Assembly (NCBI GenBank): GCA_029962745.1
Contig: CM057160.1
Span: 2,274,815 to 2,338,814 of the forward strand
Direction: 5' to 3'
DNA length: 64,000 nucleotides
Source: Echinometra lucunter
Lineage: Eukaryota > Echinodermata > Echinoidea > Camarodonta > Echinometridae
Shown here: piece by piece, positions 44,797 through 56,241 of the stretch
Position numbering within the stretch: the stretch's first letter is position 1
Layout: the number at the start of each line of letters is the position of its first letter
The notes under the pieces: model-generated
Told to the model about the DNA's origin: nothing
Seen by the model: only the letters and a program-made list of their open reading frames with translations
Database searches by the model: none
Made by a program: the position numbers and the translations under genes

Positions 44797-46402
44797 TAAT
44801 GCTGTTGTACTTGCGACGAAGAGCGGCCATCTCGAAGAGAGTGATAAAAGAGAATGTTTCGTGAAATGTTAATAGATGTTCCGTGTGATTCCAAACTGCT
44901 GTGATGTGATGTGAAACCGGTGTACAGGGGGGACTGCAGAAGAATGAGGTGGAGTACTGATTGCAGAAATGTTAAAATCTTCATAAAGTTTGCCAGTAAC
45001 ATGAGGAGTGTTTGTGATGATTGACCAGTGAGGAGGAGTTGGCGGACCAATCATTCTAGATGTGTTCTCATTGTGGAAGCTTCCTGACAGACGTACAGAT
45101 CCAACATGTGTTACATTGCAAAAGGTTGCCATACATTTGACCAATTTGCATAATCCTCTCTTGATAAACGATTCAAACGTAAAAGCGAAATAAAAGATGA
45201 CGACTGCAATGACAGAAAATTAATAGTGTCATCGCCTAACTCTCCTAGTTTCCAGAGGATTTGAATTTGCTCTTCGTCTTACATTTCTCACTTCATACAC
45301 ATTTTTTTTTCTGTATTGCCCATGTTAATATAGTTATAATTTGTCCTATCCACAGAAACTGAAACAGTGGGTTCGCAGTCCCTTGAACAGGGTGTCGCGG
45401 TAGAAATAAGTGCTTCTAAAGGTTCATTTGGGTTGAAAAGAAGGCTTGCATAAACAGAATCGGTTGATCTGCCCTGGGAATTCGAAGCAGTGCATCTTAT
45501 TTCGGCAACAAGGCTCTCAAAAACAATGCCAAAGCTCCTGCTTAGAGCAATTTTAATAGTACAGACATCGAGTCACATCCTGGTATAGCATTTCCAGGAA
45601 AAGTTGAATATGCCAGGATAGCCATCTGCTAAACAAGTCAACTCAGCTAACTTGTAGCGATCTATGACAACGCCATTTGGACGAATCGGAACTCCTGGCG
45701 CGGGCTGGAGAATCATCACTGGACCTATCAAACACTGAAGATGGCGACCAGGAAAGACTACTTCACTTGTTTCCTCACAGATTATCACCTTCATGTGCAT
45801 CTGCATCATTACAGGCAAATTGTATGACAATATTCTCATTTTTTTCATAAAATCATCACGGGCCAGTGGCAAGGAAACTGCCGGAACTTCAGGAACAAAT
45901 CTCCAGTTCATGTCAACACCGGGATTACCTCTCTTAACTCGACAGCAGGTATGCATCACAGTACATCTCCTACTCGCAGAGGTCGAGGATTTCTGGGACC
46001 ACAATAAGGATCTTCTTCTCGTGGAAAGTACTCAACTTTCAAATATGCTGTCCGCGACGAAAAACATATCCGGTTTATCGAAGAATGTATATCACAGCTA
46101 AACCACTGAAAAGTTTTACGAGCGTGCACAATGATAACTGAGATCATCTCATCGGTTGATATGTCGTATCTTCCAGTGATATTGGTATTGGCAATTTCTG
46201 GCCAACATTCCACACGATGAAGTCTGTCAAAGGATCACTACTGAACAACGCAAGTGACGTTTACAAAATCACCTTTCTTGACAAATTTATCGGACGGTTC
46301 GATCACAAAAATATTGCCCGAAAATCCATAGAAACAAGATACCAGACAAAATAGAGAACTCAGCACATGCAGATTGTGACTTCTGAAAAGAGAAAATACC
46401 AT
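44797..46402 (-). pseudogene. Pseudogene of the four-Ig receptor (left module)
   Basis: It aligns end to end with the intact gene at 56242-58005, from the ATG at 46402 through all four Ig domains to the membrane-proximal region, where similarity stops near 44800. Lesions seen directly are an in-frame TAG at 46240-46238 (codon 55, inside Ig1), a 5-base insertion after the LRVGDV segment near 45965, and a deletion of about 14 bases after FSWKC near 45590. Further frame changes follow in Ig4. Many stretches remain identical in protein, including FQWFSCDIHSSINR and RVKRGNPGVDM, so decay is fairly recent. It lies 1.05 kb downstream of the short receptor 47448-48647, as in the right module. Confidence 0.85.
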
Positions 46403-46847
46403 CTTCATTTCTAGATGTAATTAGACATTTAAAAATCTGCCTCTGTTTAAACTAACGTTAAAATTAACACCAAATTCCTTTCGTGCGACAATAAGCTGTA
46501 TAATTTTTAAAAATATTTGAAAAGTTAAGATTCTGCAAGTGATCAAAGTACGATTGCGATAAGCAATATACTAGTATTAACCTGACTGCAATGATCATTG
46601 GCATGATGGATATTAATCACTGCATTTGATTTTCAGCTTATTTTGTCATATAAGTGAAAGTAGCATGATGACGAAACATGCTTTTCGTGAGGAATGAAAG
46701 TGGGAACCGGTCCTGGCGGAAAAGTGGACTGAAGTCTTGATATTTGATTGATCTGTCCTCAACATGCCTCAAGAACAATAATATGGTCACGATGATTGAC
46801 AGAGACAAACATTCATTTCCTGATGACCAGACATTTTCCGAGAGCCA

Positions 46848-46963
46848 CATTTACATTTACATTTACATTTACATTTACATTTACATTTACATTTACATTT
46901 ACACTTACACTTACACTTACACTTACATTTATATTTACATTTACATTTACATTTACATTTACC
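46848..46963. repeat. (ACATTT)n hexanucleotide with a CACTTA sub-block
   Basis: About 19 hexamer units. Four consecutive units near 46902-46925 are the ACACTT variant. The array lies between the two genes of the left IgSF module and is absent at the matching place in the right module. Confidence 0.9.
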
Positions 46964-47447
46964 GTACATGCAGAAAACACTCACAGTAACCAAGTCGGGT
47001 CAATGATTATCAGCAATTATCATACCTAATTTCCTTATTTTATGCTATTTTACACAAAGGCTATGAAAGGTAACAAAAATTGAATATAAGCCCATTCTAT
47101 GTGAAAGATTAATTTTGCTAGAAGCCAAACAAGGCAAATAATATAAAAAAATGTTAGATGGAAGGTATTAAATAGTTAATGAGCACTAACGTCTGATGAT
47201 ATTGTTTCAGACACATGATCTTCCAATCGGAGCTAGTCACCCAAGAAAAAGCACTAAAATATAATTTAGCAATTAGCCAGAAAACAAGAAAATAGATGGC
47301 TTGCCTTTATATTCACTTTATCCGATGAATTAGTGTATACACATAAATCATCTAAGAAATGCAACATCGAGGGTTTGGTAGAGTTCTGCTTTCTATTCAT
47401 ATAACCTCTTTGAGCAAAATTATGATTAGATGACATTCTGTTAGTTA

Positions 47448-48647
47448 CTACTTTTTCTGTTGTTGCAGGTCAACTGATTGCGATCCTCGACTGGTTTTTT
47501 TGACTAGATTTTGTTCGTTCCCTCTGGATAAATTGCTTCTCTGCCTAATAGTAGAGGGAAATTTATCTTTAACGTCCTGTGCTATGTTTTCTTCCTTCTT
47601 ATTCTTGTCGTCTTTTGAGTGATCTGGGATAACATCTACGTCGTGGGTACGTTTGATATGGATCTTTCCGAAAGTCATTCCAACGATTATTACCAAGAGA
47701 ATTGTGTTTAAACATATAAGGGTGAAATTTGCTCGAACTAAGTTTAGTTGAGAACGGCAGTCTTCATAACATGCTCCTTGCGCAGAATCTCCGGTATCTT
47801 CATTGCTTTTGGCAAGTATTTCTTCTGTCACAGTGATAGGTGGTGTGAATTCTTCGGATGGTCTTCCGGTATGCATGGTAGGGGACGGAGTAATTAAAGT
47901 TTCAGTGCACGGATCTGTCCCATCTATTATTTCTTTCCTGGTAACTGGGTCCCATATGAAATCGTTACAATCGCACATCCCCTTAGGTTTATCAATGCTT
48001 GATGCACAACAGTAGATGTGGCTTGACTTCCTCATCCAGATTATTTGGGTCAAACTGCTTTCACCCTGGACAGCCCTGGCCCATGGAGGCATCCTTTCAC
48101 CAAGTTGATAGCATTCAATCATACCGTGATTGCTACCGGGTTTGGCGTTACATTTTATCAAAGCCCATATCTCTCTACTTGTATCAATGTGTTGGTTCTG
48201 CTGCCGACACGTCGCTCTTTCAGGTGGGAAATCAACGCTTACAACAATCGTTCTTGTATCAAGCTCAAGGTCTTCTCCATCTCTGAGCATGTCACATATG
48301 AATGTACCTTCATCTTCTCTGGAGATGGACGATATGATCACACGAACTAAGATCATGTGATATGGCTCATTATTTTCAACTTCAACAGTGAATCTTTCCT
48401 TTTGACTTTCACGTAGTCCAGCTTCATCTATTTTCTTGGATCTATAGAACGGTCTCCGGTTTCCAATCCTGATTTGAATGTCTACATCAGTTTCAAAATC
48501 AAATTGAAATGATAAATCTTCCGCTTCACCTTCTGTCACTTGCACACGCTGTGGGACCTCATCTGACAAAGCTCTACCAAATGCAGAAGTCACGTGCACA
48601 ACTACGAACAATAATGCAAGCCTCGTGGGCATGATGTGCAGAATCAT
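47448..48647 (-). CDS. Intronless two-Ig type I membrane receptor (left module)
   Basis: One open frame of 399 codons from the ATG at 48647. A signal peptide (about 1-24) is followed by an N-terminal Ig-like domain (about 33-138) with the F-strand motif EDEGTFIC (Cys118) but Phe where the B-strand Cys is expected (SFQFDF, 46-51). A second, Cys-rich Ig-like domain runs about 140-235 (Cys147, 166, 179, 213, 214, 225, 227). A Thr/Pro-rich stalk (about 247-290) with CYEDC precedes a transmembrane helix at about 308-327 and a basic tail of 70 residues without tyrosine. It probably recognises a surface or soluble ligand; the ligand is unknown. It is a clear paralogue of 59712-60836. Codons 1-5 could be leader, as Met6 is an alternative start. 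Confidence 0.85.
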   Translation of the reverse strand: MILHIMPTRLALLFVVVHVTSAFGRALSDEVPQRVQVTEGEAEDLSFQFDFETDVDIQIRIGNRRPFYRSKKIDEAGLRESQKERFTVEVENNEPYHMILVRVIISSISREDEGTFICDMLRDGEDLELDTRTIVVSVDFPPERATCRQQNQHIDTSREIWALIKCNAKPGSNHGMIECYQLGERMPPWARAVQGESSLTQIIWMRKSSHIYCCASSIDKPKGMCDCNDFIWDPVTRKEIIDGTDPCTETLITPSPTMHTGRPSEEFTPPITVTEEILAKSNEDTGDSAQGACYEDCRSQLNLVRANFTLICLNTILLVIIVGMTFGKIHIKRTHDVDVIPDHSKDDKNKKEENIAQDVKDKFPSTIRQRSNLSRGNEQNLVKKTSRGSQSVDLQQQKK

Positions 48648-49829
48648 ATTGGTGTCAAATGCTGTGATATAAAATACAGAGAAAAGTGTGGTTGTCGAAA
48701 ATGTTCAATGCTGGTAAAATGCAACTGATGAAGATCTTAAGAAAAAAAAAAAGGGGGGGGGGGGGGCTTGGCTTCACTACTTAATAGACCAAACGGTTTG
48801 ATATATGTCTTTTAGGTTGTTGTTTCCTCATTAACAATTATTAAATTTTCCTCATACAGAATGAATCAAAGACGATTATCACTTCATCAGTCAGTCCTTT
48901 GAATTTGGTAGTTTATTTTCTTTTCTGATGTACATACAGCCTAAAAAATTATTATCGAATTTTGTCCCATGAAATGGGAATTCAAGTTCTAAGATAAAAT
49001 TCAAGTTGAAATTCTTGAATAGGTTAAGCAAAGAGCACGATTGACCAATAGAAGAGTCTTTGAGTTATCTACCGGTATAAAAAATTCCTGAAAATATTTT
49101 AAAATGCTCAAATGTCAAGAATTTTTCCAAATGTACACTTTTGGAGGGGACGCGCTGTACGAGGTGACTGGCATATAAGGTACTCTTTCCTAAGGGGCTC
49201 AGCCCCAATGAAAATCATAATGTTGATTATCACCAGTCACCATGGTCACCGAAGATACATAGTTTCACCGGGGTCTCGATAAGAGTGCATAGTATCAAAA
49301 CGATATCAAGCTGGAAATTTATATTTCATTATTATTATTATCATCTATTCGGCCATAAAAATGAGATACAAAATACAATTACATGGGCATAGTAAAGTGA
49401 ATGAAATGAATACAAATATCGTTAAAACGACAGTGAAAGAGGAAAAAATATGAACTAAAGAGTGGGAAGAAAGAAGTGGTTGCCTATGGGCTAGGGCTCG
49501 CAAAAGTAAAATCCTTTACTGTTGCTCAGATGCGAGCCCTCACAGGCAACCATAAAGAACGATATTGCACAATCCCGATTAAAAAAATACAAATATTTCA
49601 CATTAAAAAATGCAAATATTTCATATAAAAATACAAATATTTCATATTAAAAATACAAATATTTCATATTACACATTACGATTCCATGACATTTGCTCCG
49701 ACAAATGCTCCCATGGAAAATATGCACATCAAGTAAAACATAAAACCCAACCCAAACCAAACCCAAACCAAAGAAGAATACACACACACACAGAGTAAAG
49801 CTTGCGATTTGTAGATCCATAGCTCCAAA

Positions 49830-50575
49830 GGGGAATCAATACATTCTGCCAATGTGTGTGGAAAAACCCCAATCTGCATGCATTGTGCATAAATTCAAAG
49901 GCAAATTCAGAAGTTATGTAAAGCATTCACATATCAGTTTTATTGTTGAAAAGTCATTGTTATAATATCTTATTCGAACTTGTTTTTCTGTCCAAATATG
50001 TTAAAGGGGGTTCTCAAATTCTGTAAGAGATTTATACTTTTAAATTCAATTCATTTCAATTCAACATTTATTACAGATATAAAATCAAGGTTTATAAAGT
50101 TCACAAATAGTTCAAAAGAATGTGATCAGTACATGAGATACAATTTTAAACAAGAATCAAACGTGATAAATGTATACGTACGGAAGGAAAAAACATATGC
50201 ATTAAACATACAAATGAGAAATGTATACAAAATAGAGAAGTAAAAACGGGAGACCTGTGAATGTAAATTGGAAAATAAAATGAGATTTGGCATAGTAGAA
50301 AGTTGTTTCATAAAAGGATAATCTGATAATCGTGAATGTGACCTCCGTCAGAAAAAGCAGACGCTTGAGTTAGGTTGAGGTCAGCTTGCAGTGAATTTGA
50401 TATGTAGACACGCTATATGACAGATTGATAAAACAAAAAAAGTAAATTAATATAATAACTACATCATACTCTAAAAACATTTATGAGTTTGCAGCGATAC
50501 AAATTTGCAAAATGTATTCACTGTAAAAGCTAATGCTGCTCTTATTAGTGGTAGGAATTCAATATTCCTAAAAAA
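49830..50575. repeat. Tandem duplication, copy 1
   Basis: It matches 51349-52010 in direct orientation over blocks such as GGGGAATCAATACATTCTGC and TTAAAGGGGGTTCTCAAATT. Preceding sequence (48915-49050 and 50650-50800) is also similar, so the duplicated unit is about 1.5 kb. It includes a minus-oriented AATTC-rich retroelement-like tail near 50045-50080. Confidence 0.7.
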
Positions 50576-51348
50576 ATTTAAACAAATTTTATGAAGCTTG
50601 CTCCTTCACTATAAGAGAAAAAGACTATGCGATATATGCAGCAGATAAAAAAATTATTTCTTTTTTTCGGATGTACATACAGCCTTCAAGAAGATTATAG
50701 TAATTTGTCCTATGTAATGACAATGCAAGTTCCAAGATATCCCTTAGATGAAATTCCAGGTGAAATTCTTTTATCTATAGGTTAAGCAAAGAGCACGATT
50801 GACCAACTTAAATGCAATACGTGCATTTGAAAATGCACCTGAACGTATTACGTTCACACCCCAACATGACCAAACACTTACCCAATCAAACTTATGTGAT
50901 GATCATGCTTTGAATCATAAGGCTTTCCTATCCTTAACTTCACAAGGTGGTAAAGTAGATCATTTGAAATTTGAAATAAATTACAAAGAAGCCATGCAAA
51001 TCTTTAGCTGGCGAGATATCAAAACAAAGTAAAGACCATCAAGGTATGTGACTTTGGATGCGCCCCCGCCGTTCACACGTTTGAGCAAAGATTTCCACCC
51101 GTAAGAATTCACTGACGAGCCTCAGACCGAAGGACAAAACCCTGACTATTCAGTTACATGAATGTACCATGGAATTACCAGACTGCTCATTGAAAAAGAA
51201 GGAGAAGGAAAAAAAAGCCCTCCTAGCTAAAGATCATGTAACTCCGCACTACATTCATGACCTTATTATAGTTCAAAAGGAAAAGATGAAAAACTGTTGG
51301 GGATAATATTTCATCCGTAACTTTGGCTCACTGCCATTTCTTTCACAA

Positions 51349-52010
51349 GGGGAATCAATACATTCTGCCGATGTGTGTGGAAAAAACCCCAATCTGCATG
51401 CACTGTGCATAAATTCAAAGGCAAATTCAGAAGTCATGTAAAGCATTCATACATCATTTTAATGTTGAAAAGTCATTGTTATAATTTGTTATTCAAAGTT
51501 GTTTTTCTGTCCAAATCTGTTAAAGGGGGTTCTCAAATTCTGTAAGAGATTTATACTTTTAAATTCAATTCATTTCAATTCAACATTTATTACAGTTCAC
51601 AAATAGATCAAGGGAATGTGATCAATTCATAAAATACAATTTTAAACAAGAATCAAACGTGATAAATGTAAAAGTACAGGAGGAGGAAAACATAATTATG
51701 CAAAGAACATACAAATCAGAAATGTATACATAATGGAGAAGTATTAACGGGAATGAGAATGGGCATAGTTATTTCATAAAAAGAACAATCTGATAATTGT
51801 GAATGTGACATCAGCCAGAAAAAGCAGACTCTTGAGTTAGGTGGAGATTGCTTGCAGTAAATTTGATATGAAAACTAATATGACTGATCGATTAAAAAAA
51901 AAAAGGCAATACTCTAAAACTTTTCAAATTTGCAAAATTTGCAAAATATATTCATTGTTAAAGCTGATGCCGCTTCTATTAGTGGCAGGAATTCCTAAAC
52001 TTAAAAAAAA
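51349..52010. repeat. Tandem duplication, copy 2
   Basis: Second copy of 49830-50575, offset by about 1519 bases, with scattered substitutions and small deletions. No coding frame is conserved between copies, which argues against a gene here. Confidence 0.7.
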
Positions 52011-52437
52011 TGGTATTTTGGTCCACATTGCACTTCATCTTCATGTGGAAAATACGACACATGCAACGTTCCTGTTTTAGAATGGCAAATATGCACATTA
52101 AACATGGACAGCGGAAGCGGCTGAGGGGGGGGGGGGGGCTTGGGGCTGTAGGTTCCCCCCATTTCAGATAAAAACAAAACAAAACAACATAAAATATCAA
52201 TTGTAATAACTTCATATCTAGATTGTAAATTGCTCCTTTCATAGGGTTCCAAAACCATAAAAACCCAAGGGCTAGCCCTACTGCCATGGTTGTCTATCGG
52301 GGGGGGGGGGGGGGAGGGATGGAAAGGTTTATATACTTCATACATAGATTCTTATTCAGTGATTGGTCAAAACTATATCACTATATCAATTTACCCACGC
52401 GTATATCCAATTTTTTTGTTTCTATTGTAGACAACAT

Positions 52438-52896
52438 CACTGGCGTAGCCAGGAATTTTTAAGGGGGGAGCTAAGGCAAGGGAGGGCGTGGGAGGGGTTG
52501 GGGGCTATCCCCCCTCCCAAGATAGGGAAATTATTGAAAATACGTGCATGAAAATGCCATTTTTTGCACACTAAAATTCAGTATTAGGGGTAACCTATGA
52601 GAGGTGGCATATTGGGGGGGGGGTGCCAAGGCGGGGATGTGGGAGGGGGTATTCCCCTTCCCACGGCCGGAAGATTTTTTGAAAATTCGTGCATGAAAAT
52701 GGCACTTTCTGCACACTAAAATTTAGTATTAGGGGTAACTTATAATACATGCATGAGAAGTAGCTTATTTGCATATCGTAGCGTAAGGTAGGGTAAGTTA
52801 GAAGAAGTGGACTCGATGAATTTTTATTTTTATTATTTTTTATCATTATTTTTTTCCCGCCGATCAACTTGTGCCCCCTACCCCTTTACGCCAGTG
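52438..52896. mobile_element. 459-bp hAT-like element with 8-bp target duplication and internal duplication
   Basis: The element starts CACTGGCGTAGCCAGG and ends CTTTACGCCAGTG. The flanks GACAACAT and GACAACAC agree at seven of eight bases. Inside, a block of about 160 bases (ATGAAAATGxCA...CACACTAAAATT...AGTATTAGGGGTAAC) is repeated in tandem. No transposase is encoded. It lies 200 bases upstream of the P450 pseudogene. Confidence 0.8.
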
Positions 52897-53096
52897 GACA
52901 ACACAGTGACGAATGAGAAGGATATTATATCTGGTGTATTATATACTTCAATTACGGATCATAATTCATAAGTATGCCAATTTTCTGCTGTAAGAGAGAT
53001 CGTGATTACCCCACTTATGGAGGTATACCCCATTCTCACTAGCCAGTAAAGCATTACCTAATTTTTTTCCCTTTGTCTTTTTTTATAAACAAACAG

Positions 53097-54259
53097 CGTC
53101 ATCCACGAAATGGACATTGTTGCACTGTATCAAGTATGAAGAGTACCAACGGAAAGTCCAAGAGGAGCTTGATCGCGTGGTCGGTCGAGATCGTTTACCA
53201 ACCCCAGGAGACAAATTTAATTTGATCGATACTTGGGCTTTCTTAGCCGAAAGTGTGAGATGCGGATGTATCGCCTCTTTCGGTAGGACGAGCGCCCTCT
53301 TGGCAGATTTCGCACTTCAGCATACTCGTCATCATGGTCATTGCAATTCAAAATTGAAATATTTTAGATTTTTCAAGTGTATTGTGACACCTCATATCCA
53401 CTTGAATAGGATATAAAGACCCATACTATATGGAATGGTTTACCATCAGAAATAAGACGTCGTTGATCGAGCGTACCAACTGCCAGTTTGGAATTGGTAA
53501 GAAGCACGTTGCCTCTGCTTCAACGGGTATCGCTATTAGGGATAGCGTTTGTGGACGTGACTCACCAATTTAATAATTTATGAAACACTGAGTATTTTAC
53601 ATTTCGTACGGGCTACTCAAATATGAAACATGTTTATTTGAAAAATTTGGTGCACTATTCGGCATATTACACCATAACACCAACGCCCTTGCTTCACCTT
53701 CCTTAAAACTATAATAATTGTTTTGCTTTTGGTCTGTTGGCTAGTTTGCTTGTATTTTACATTTTTTAAAGCCCAGCCCCCACGAAAAGGAGTAAGAAAT
53801 GATAAAAAACATGTTTTCTTTAAAAATGTTATTATCTAATTTTTTGTATCAAATAAAGTATTTCTATTTTGCAATTTCTCCCTGCACCAGTCCTCTCTCT
53901 ATAAACGATTCCCTATATTCCCTCTCTTTCCCTCTCTCTTTCTCTCTCACGTATTACCATCAGCATGATTTTAGTTTTTTCAGTTTTACATGACCTCCCT
54001 TGTCAACCTCTTCATTAATGACAATCCAGACTCTGTGTCTTCCAGCCTCTCTCTTTTTGTTTTTGTTTTTAACCAGGTCGCCGCCATTGCATAGGAATGG
54101 ACATGGCTCACATGGAACGGTTCTCATTACTCACAAAGCTACATCCTCCATCGATTCACCCTCTCTGCCCCTGAAGGACCGGATGCAGTTACTGTGGAAG
54201 GAGTAGGAGGCCTCACACGTAACCCTAAACCTTACAAACTGATCGCAAAACCCCGCTGA
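53097..54259 (+). pseudogene. P450 pseudogene: 3' half copy of P450 gene B
   Basis: Exon 4 is present and in frame (53097-53282, with CAG acceptor and GT donor, still encoding KWTLLHCIKYEEYQRKVQEE). Intron 4 and most of exon 5 are deleted: only the last 40 bases of exon 5 remain (about 53458-53497), followed by its GT donor. Exon 6 (54077-54259) has a 4-base insertion (CTCACAAAgctaCATCC), which shifts the frame after the heme loop, and the loop itself reads RRHCIG. Exons 1-3 are absent. Similarity to gene B continues into the 3' flank to about 54520, so this was a DNA-level duplication, not a retrocopy. Confidence 0.88.
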
Positions 54260-54887
54260 AGTTAGAGTCAATATCAGAATGGCTACAGCCCACGAGACCG
54301 ACGGCATACGAGACAGGCAGGTCACGAAAACGACGATGTTGGTCCAGCGAACCCTCACAAAAGTTGAAAGAACGCTCCGAAAGGAACATTAAAGGGAATA
54401 GGTTTATTGCCGACTTTTCTGTTGGTTTTTCGACCACTTGGCCGTTAGCCTCCTGGGATTTCTTATATAAAATAGATATTATACCAAAACTACAAAGGAC
54501 AGTAATAACTCGTATTTTTAGTCTCCTCGTTCCAAATAGGTTCCCAATTTAATAATTTTGCACAGTTACGCGAAGAATACTCCTGCATTTTTAGCAAGAG
54601 GAATATCCCGTGCATGACTTATTTCTTGTGAGAAATTAAAAGGATACCTCACGTGCACGGATTGATTATCTAGACGTATAGTAATTCATGTAAATGATTT
54701 TATTTAAGGATAATTATATGGAATACTTACACATCCTTTTTTGAAGTGTTAACATAAAGACGGAAATATTAAAAACCTACTGCAAATGTAACATATGAGG
54801 TTTACGGTATTCACCATAATTGTGGTTATTCCTGAAATGGACGGTCGGTTTGAAAGAAATAGAAAAAGGAGAGTCGAAACATCAGAC

Positions 54888-54923
<36 letters not shown>
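54888..54923. repeat. (CT)n microsatellite
   Basis: About 17 CT units in a gene-free stretch between the P450 pseudogene and the retroelement fragment. Confidence 0.9.
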
Positions 54924-54925
<2 letters not shown>

Positions 54926-55378
54926 ATCTTCATAGTTTGCATTCTCATCCAGAGTTTACGAGTCCTTTCAGGACTATCACCCATTTATATGCAAGAATAA
55001 CAATCCCAGTAGTCTTCTGGACAAAACAAGAAAGATATTTTCCTCCTTTTTCTATCTCTTTTAAACCAACAGTCCTTTTCAGGAGTAACCCCATCGTGAA
55101 TACAGAAAACCAAATGTTATATCTATACCATAATCAGATAATGCGAATGTGGCAGGGGTTAGAATAATTAAATACCTTGTACATAATTTTGTTTTAAAGT
55201 TAAATAAACACGAGAAGATAGTAAACTCATGCATTACCAGGGGAATCATCAATTGTTCTTCCACCAGTCACTGGGAGTTTCGGCCCGTTATGAACAATAC
55301 TCCCTCTTGGTGGTGAGCCAGCTGTGCAGTGCACCACCTTCCCACTGGTAACAGTATTTTTTTTTTTTAAAGACATTG

Positions 55379-55741
55379 TTTAAACGCTGGTTGCCCTCTG
55401 CCTCTGGACGTACTTAGACCAAATCCGTGCAGAACCCTTCTCTGCTGCCTCAGATGCAGCCCTACATGCCTGCTTGCTCTCTCTATTTGAAAAACCCAAC
55501 TCGCGGAACCACCTCTGTACTGAACGCGCCACAAATTAAACCCGCGGCAGCTGACCTCAAAAGGAAAGCAAGAGACCTTCCAACCTCTGTCCGAACCCTC
55601 TGCTACCAGCTCAGAATACCTTGCAAGCTTCCGCTCAAAGGCATAGTCAACATTGTCTTCCCAAGGAAGGTCATCTCTCCTAGGATCACCTCTTTAACAG
55701 AGTCAGCCCATAACACTATGTCAAGACGCAGATTTGTGAGC
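55379..55741 (-). pseudogene. Retroelement ORF tail fragment beside the assembly gap
   Basis: The minus strand encodes DIVLWADSVKEVILGEMT, then (after a frame change) DYAFERKLARYSEL, SDRGWKVSCFPFEVSCRGF, SVQRWFRELGFSNR and AASEAAEKGSARIW, ending at a TAA at 55379-55381. These blocks resemble the C-terminal part of invertebrate and fish reverse-transcriptase proteins (DxVxW, ExTxPWE, ERKxxKYxxL, CRGF). The D-E-K spacing is reminiscent of a PD-(D/E)XK nuclease, which is inference. Frameshifts show that it is not functional. It has nothing to do with the Ig receptor on the other side of the gap. Confidence 0.65.
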
Positions 55742-56241
55742 NNNNNNNNNNNNNNNNNNNNNNNNNNNNNNNNNNNNNNNNNNNNNNNNNNNNNNNNNNN
55801 NNNNNNNNNNNNNNNNNNNNNNNNNNNNNNNNNNNNNNNNNNNNNNNNNNNNNNNNNNNNNNNNNNNNNNNNNNNNNNNNNNNNNNNNNNNNNNNNNNNN
55901 NNNNNNNNNNNNNNNNNNNNNNNNNNNNNNNNNNNNNNNNNNNNNNNNNNNNNNNNNNNNNNNNNNNNNNNNNNNNNNNNNNNNNNNNNNNNNNNNNNNN
56001 NNNNNNNNNNNNNNNNNNNNNNNNNNNNNNNNNNNNNNNNNNNNNNNNNNNNNNNNNNNNNNNNNNNNNNNNNNNNNNNNNNNNNNNNNNNNNNNNNNNN
56101 NNNNNNNNNNNNNNNNNNNNNNNNNNNNNNNNNNNNNNNNNNNNNNNNNNNNNNNNNNNNNNNNNNNNNNNNNNNNNNNNNNNNNNNNNNNNNNNNNNNN
56201 NNNNNNNNNNNNNNNNNNNNNNNNNNNNNNNNNNNNNNNNN
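55742..56241. other. Assembly gap of 500 N
   Basis: Exactly 500 undetermined bases, probably a conventional gap size. It hides the cytoplasmic tail and stop codon of the four-Ig receptor and the junction with the retroelement fragment. Confidence 0.97.

Noticed and set aside
46744..47029. Repetitive frames of alternating residues (Thr-Phe, Lys-Cys, Ile-Tyr)
   Set aside because: They are translations of the (ACATTT)n hexanucleotide in three frames, not coding.
47803..48360. Plus-strand frames of 70-100 codons opposite the left short receptor
   Set aside because: They are antisense shadows of the minus-strand gene; the equivalent frames recur opposite the right copy, as expected.
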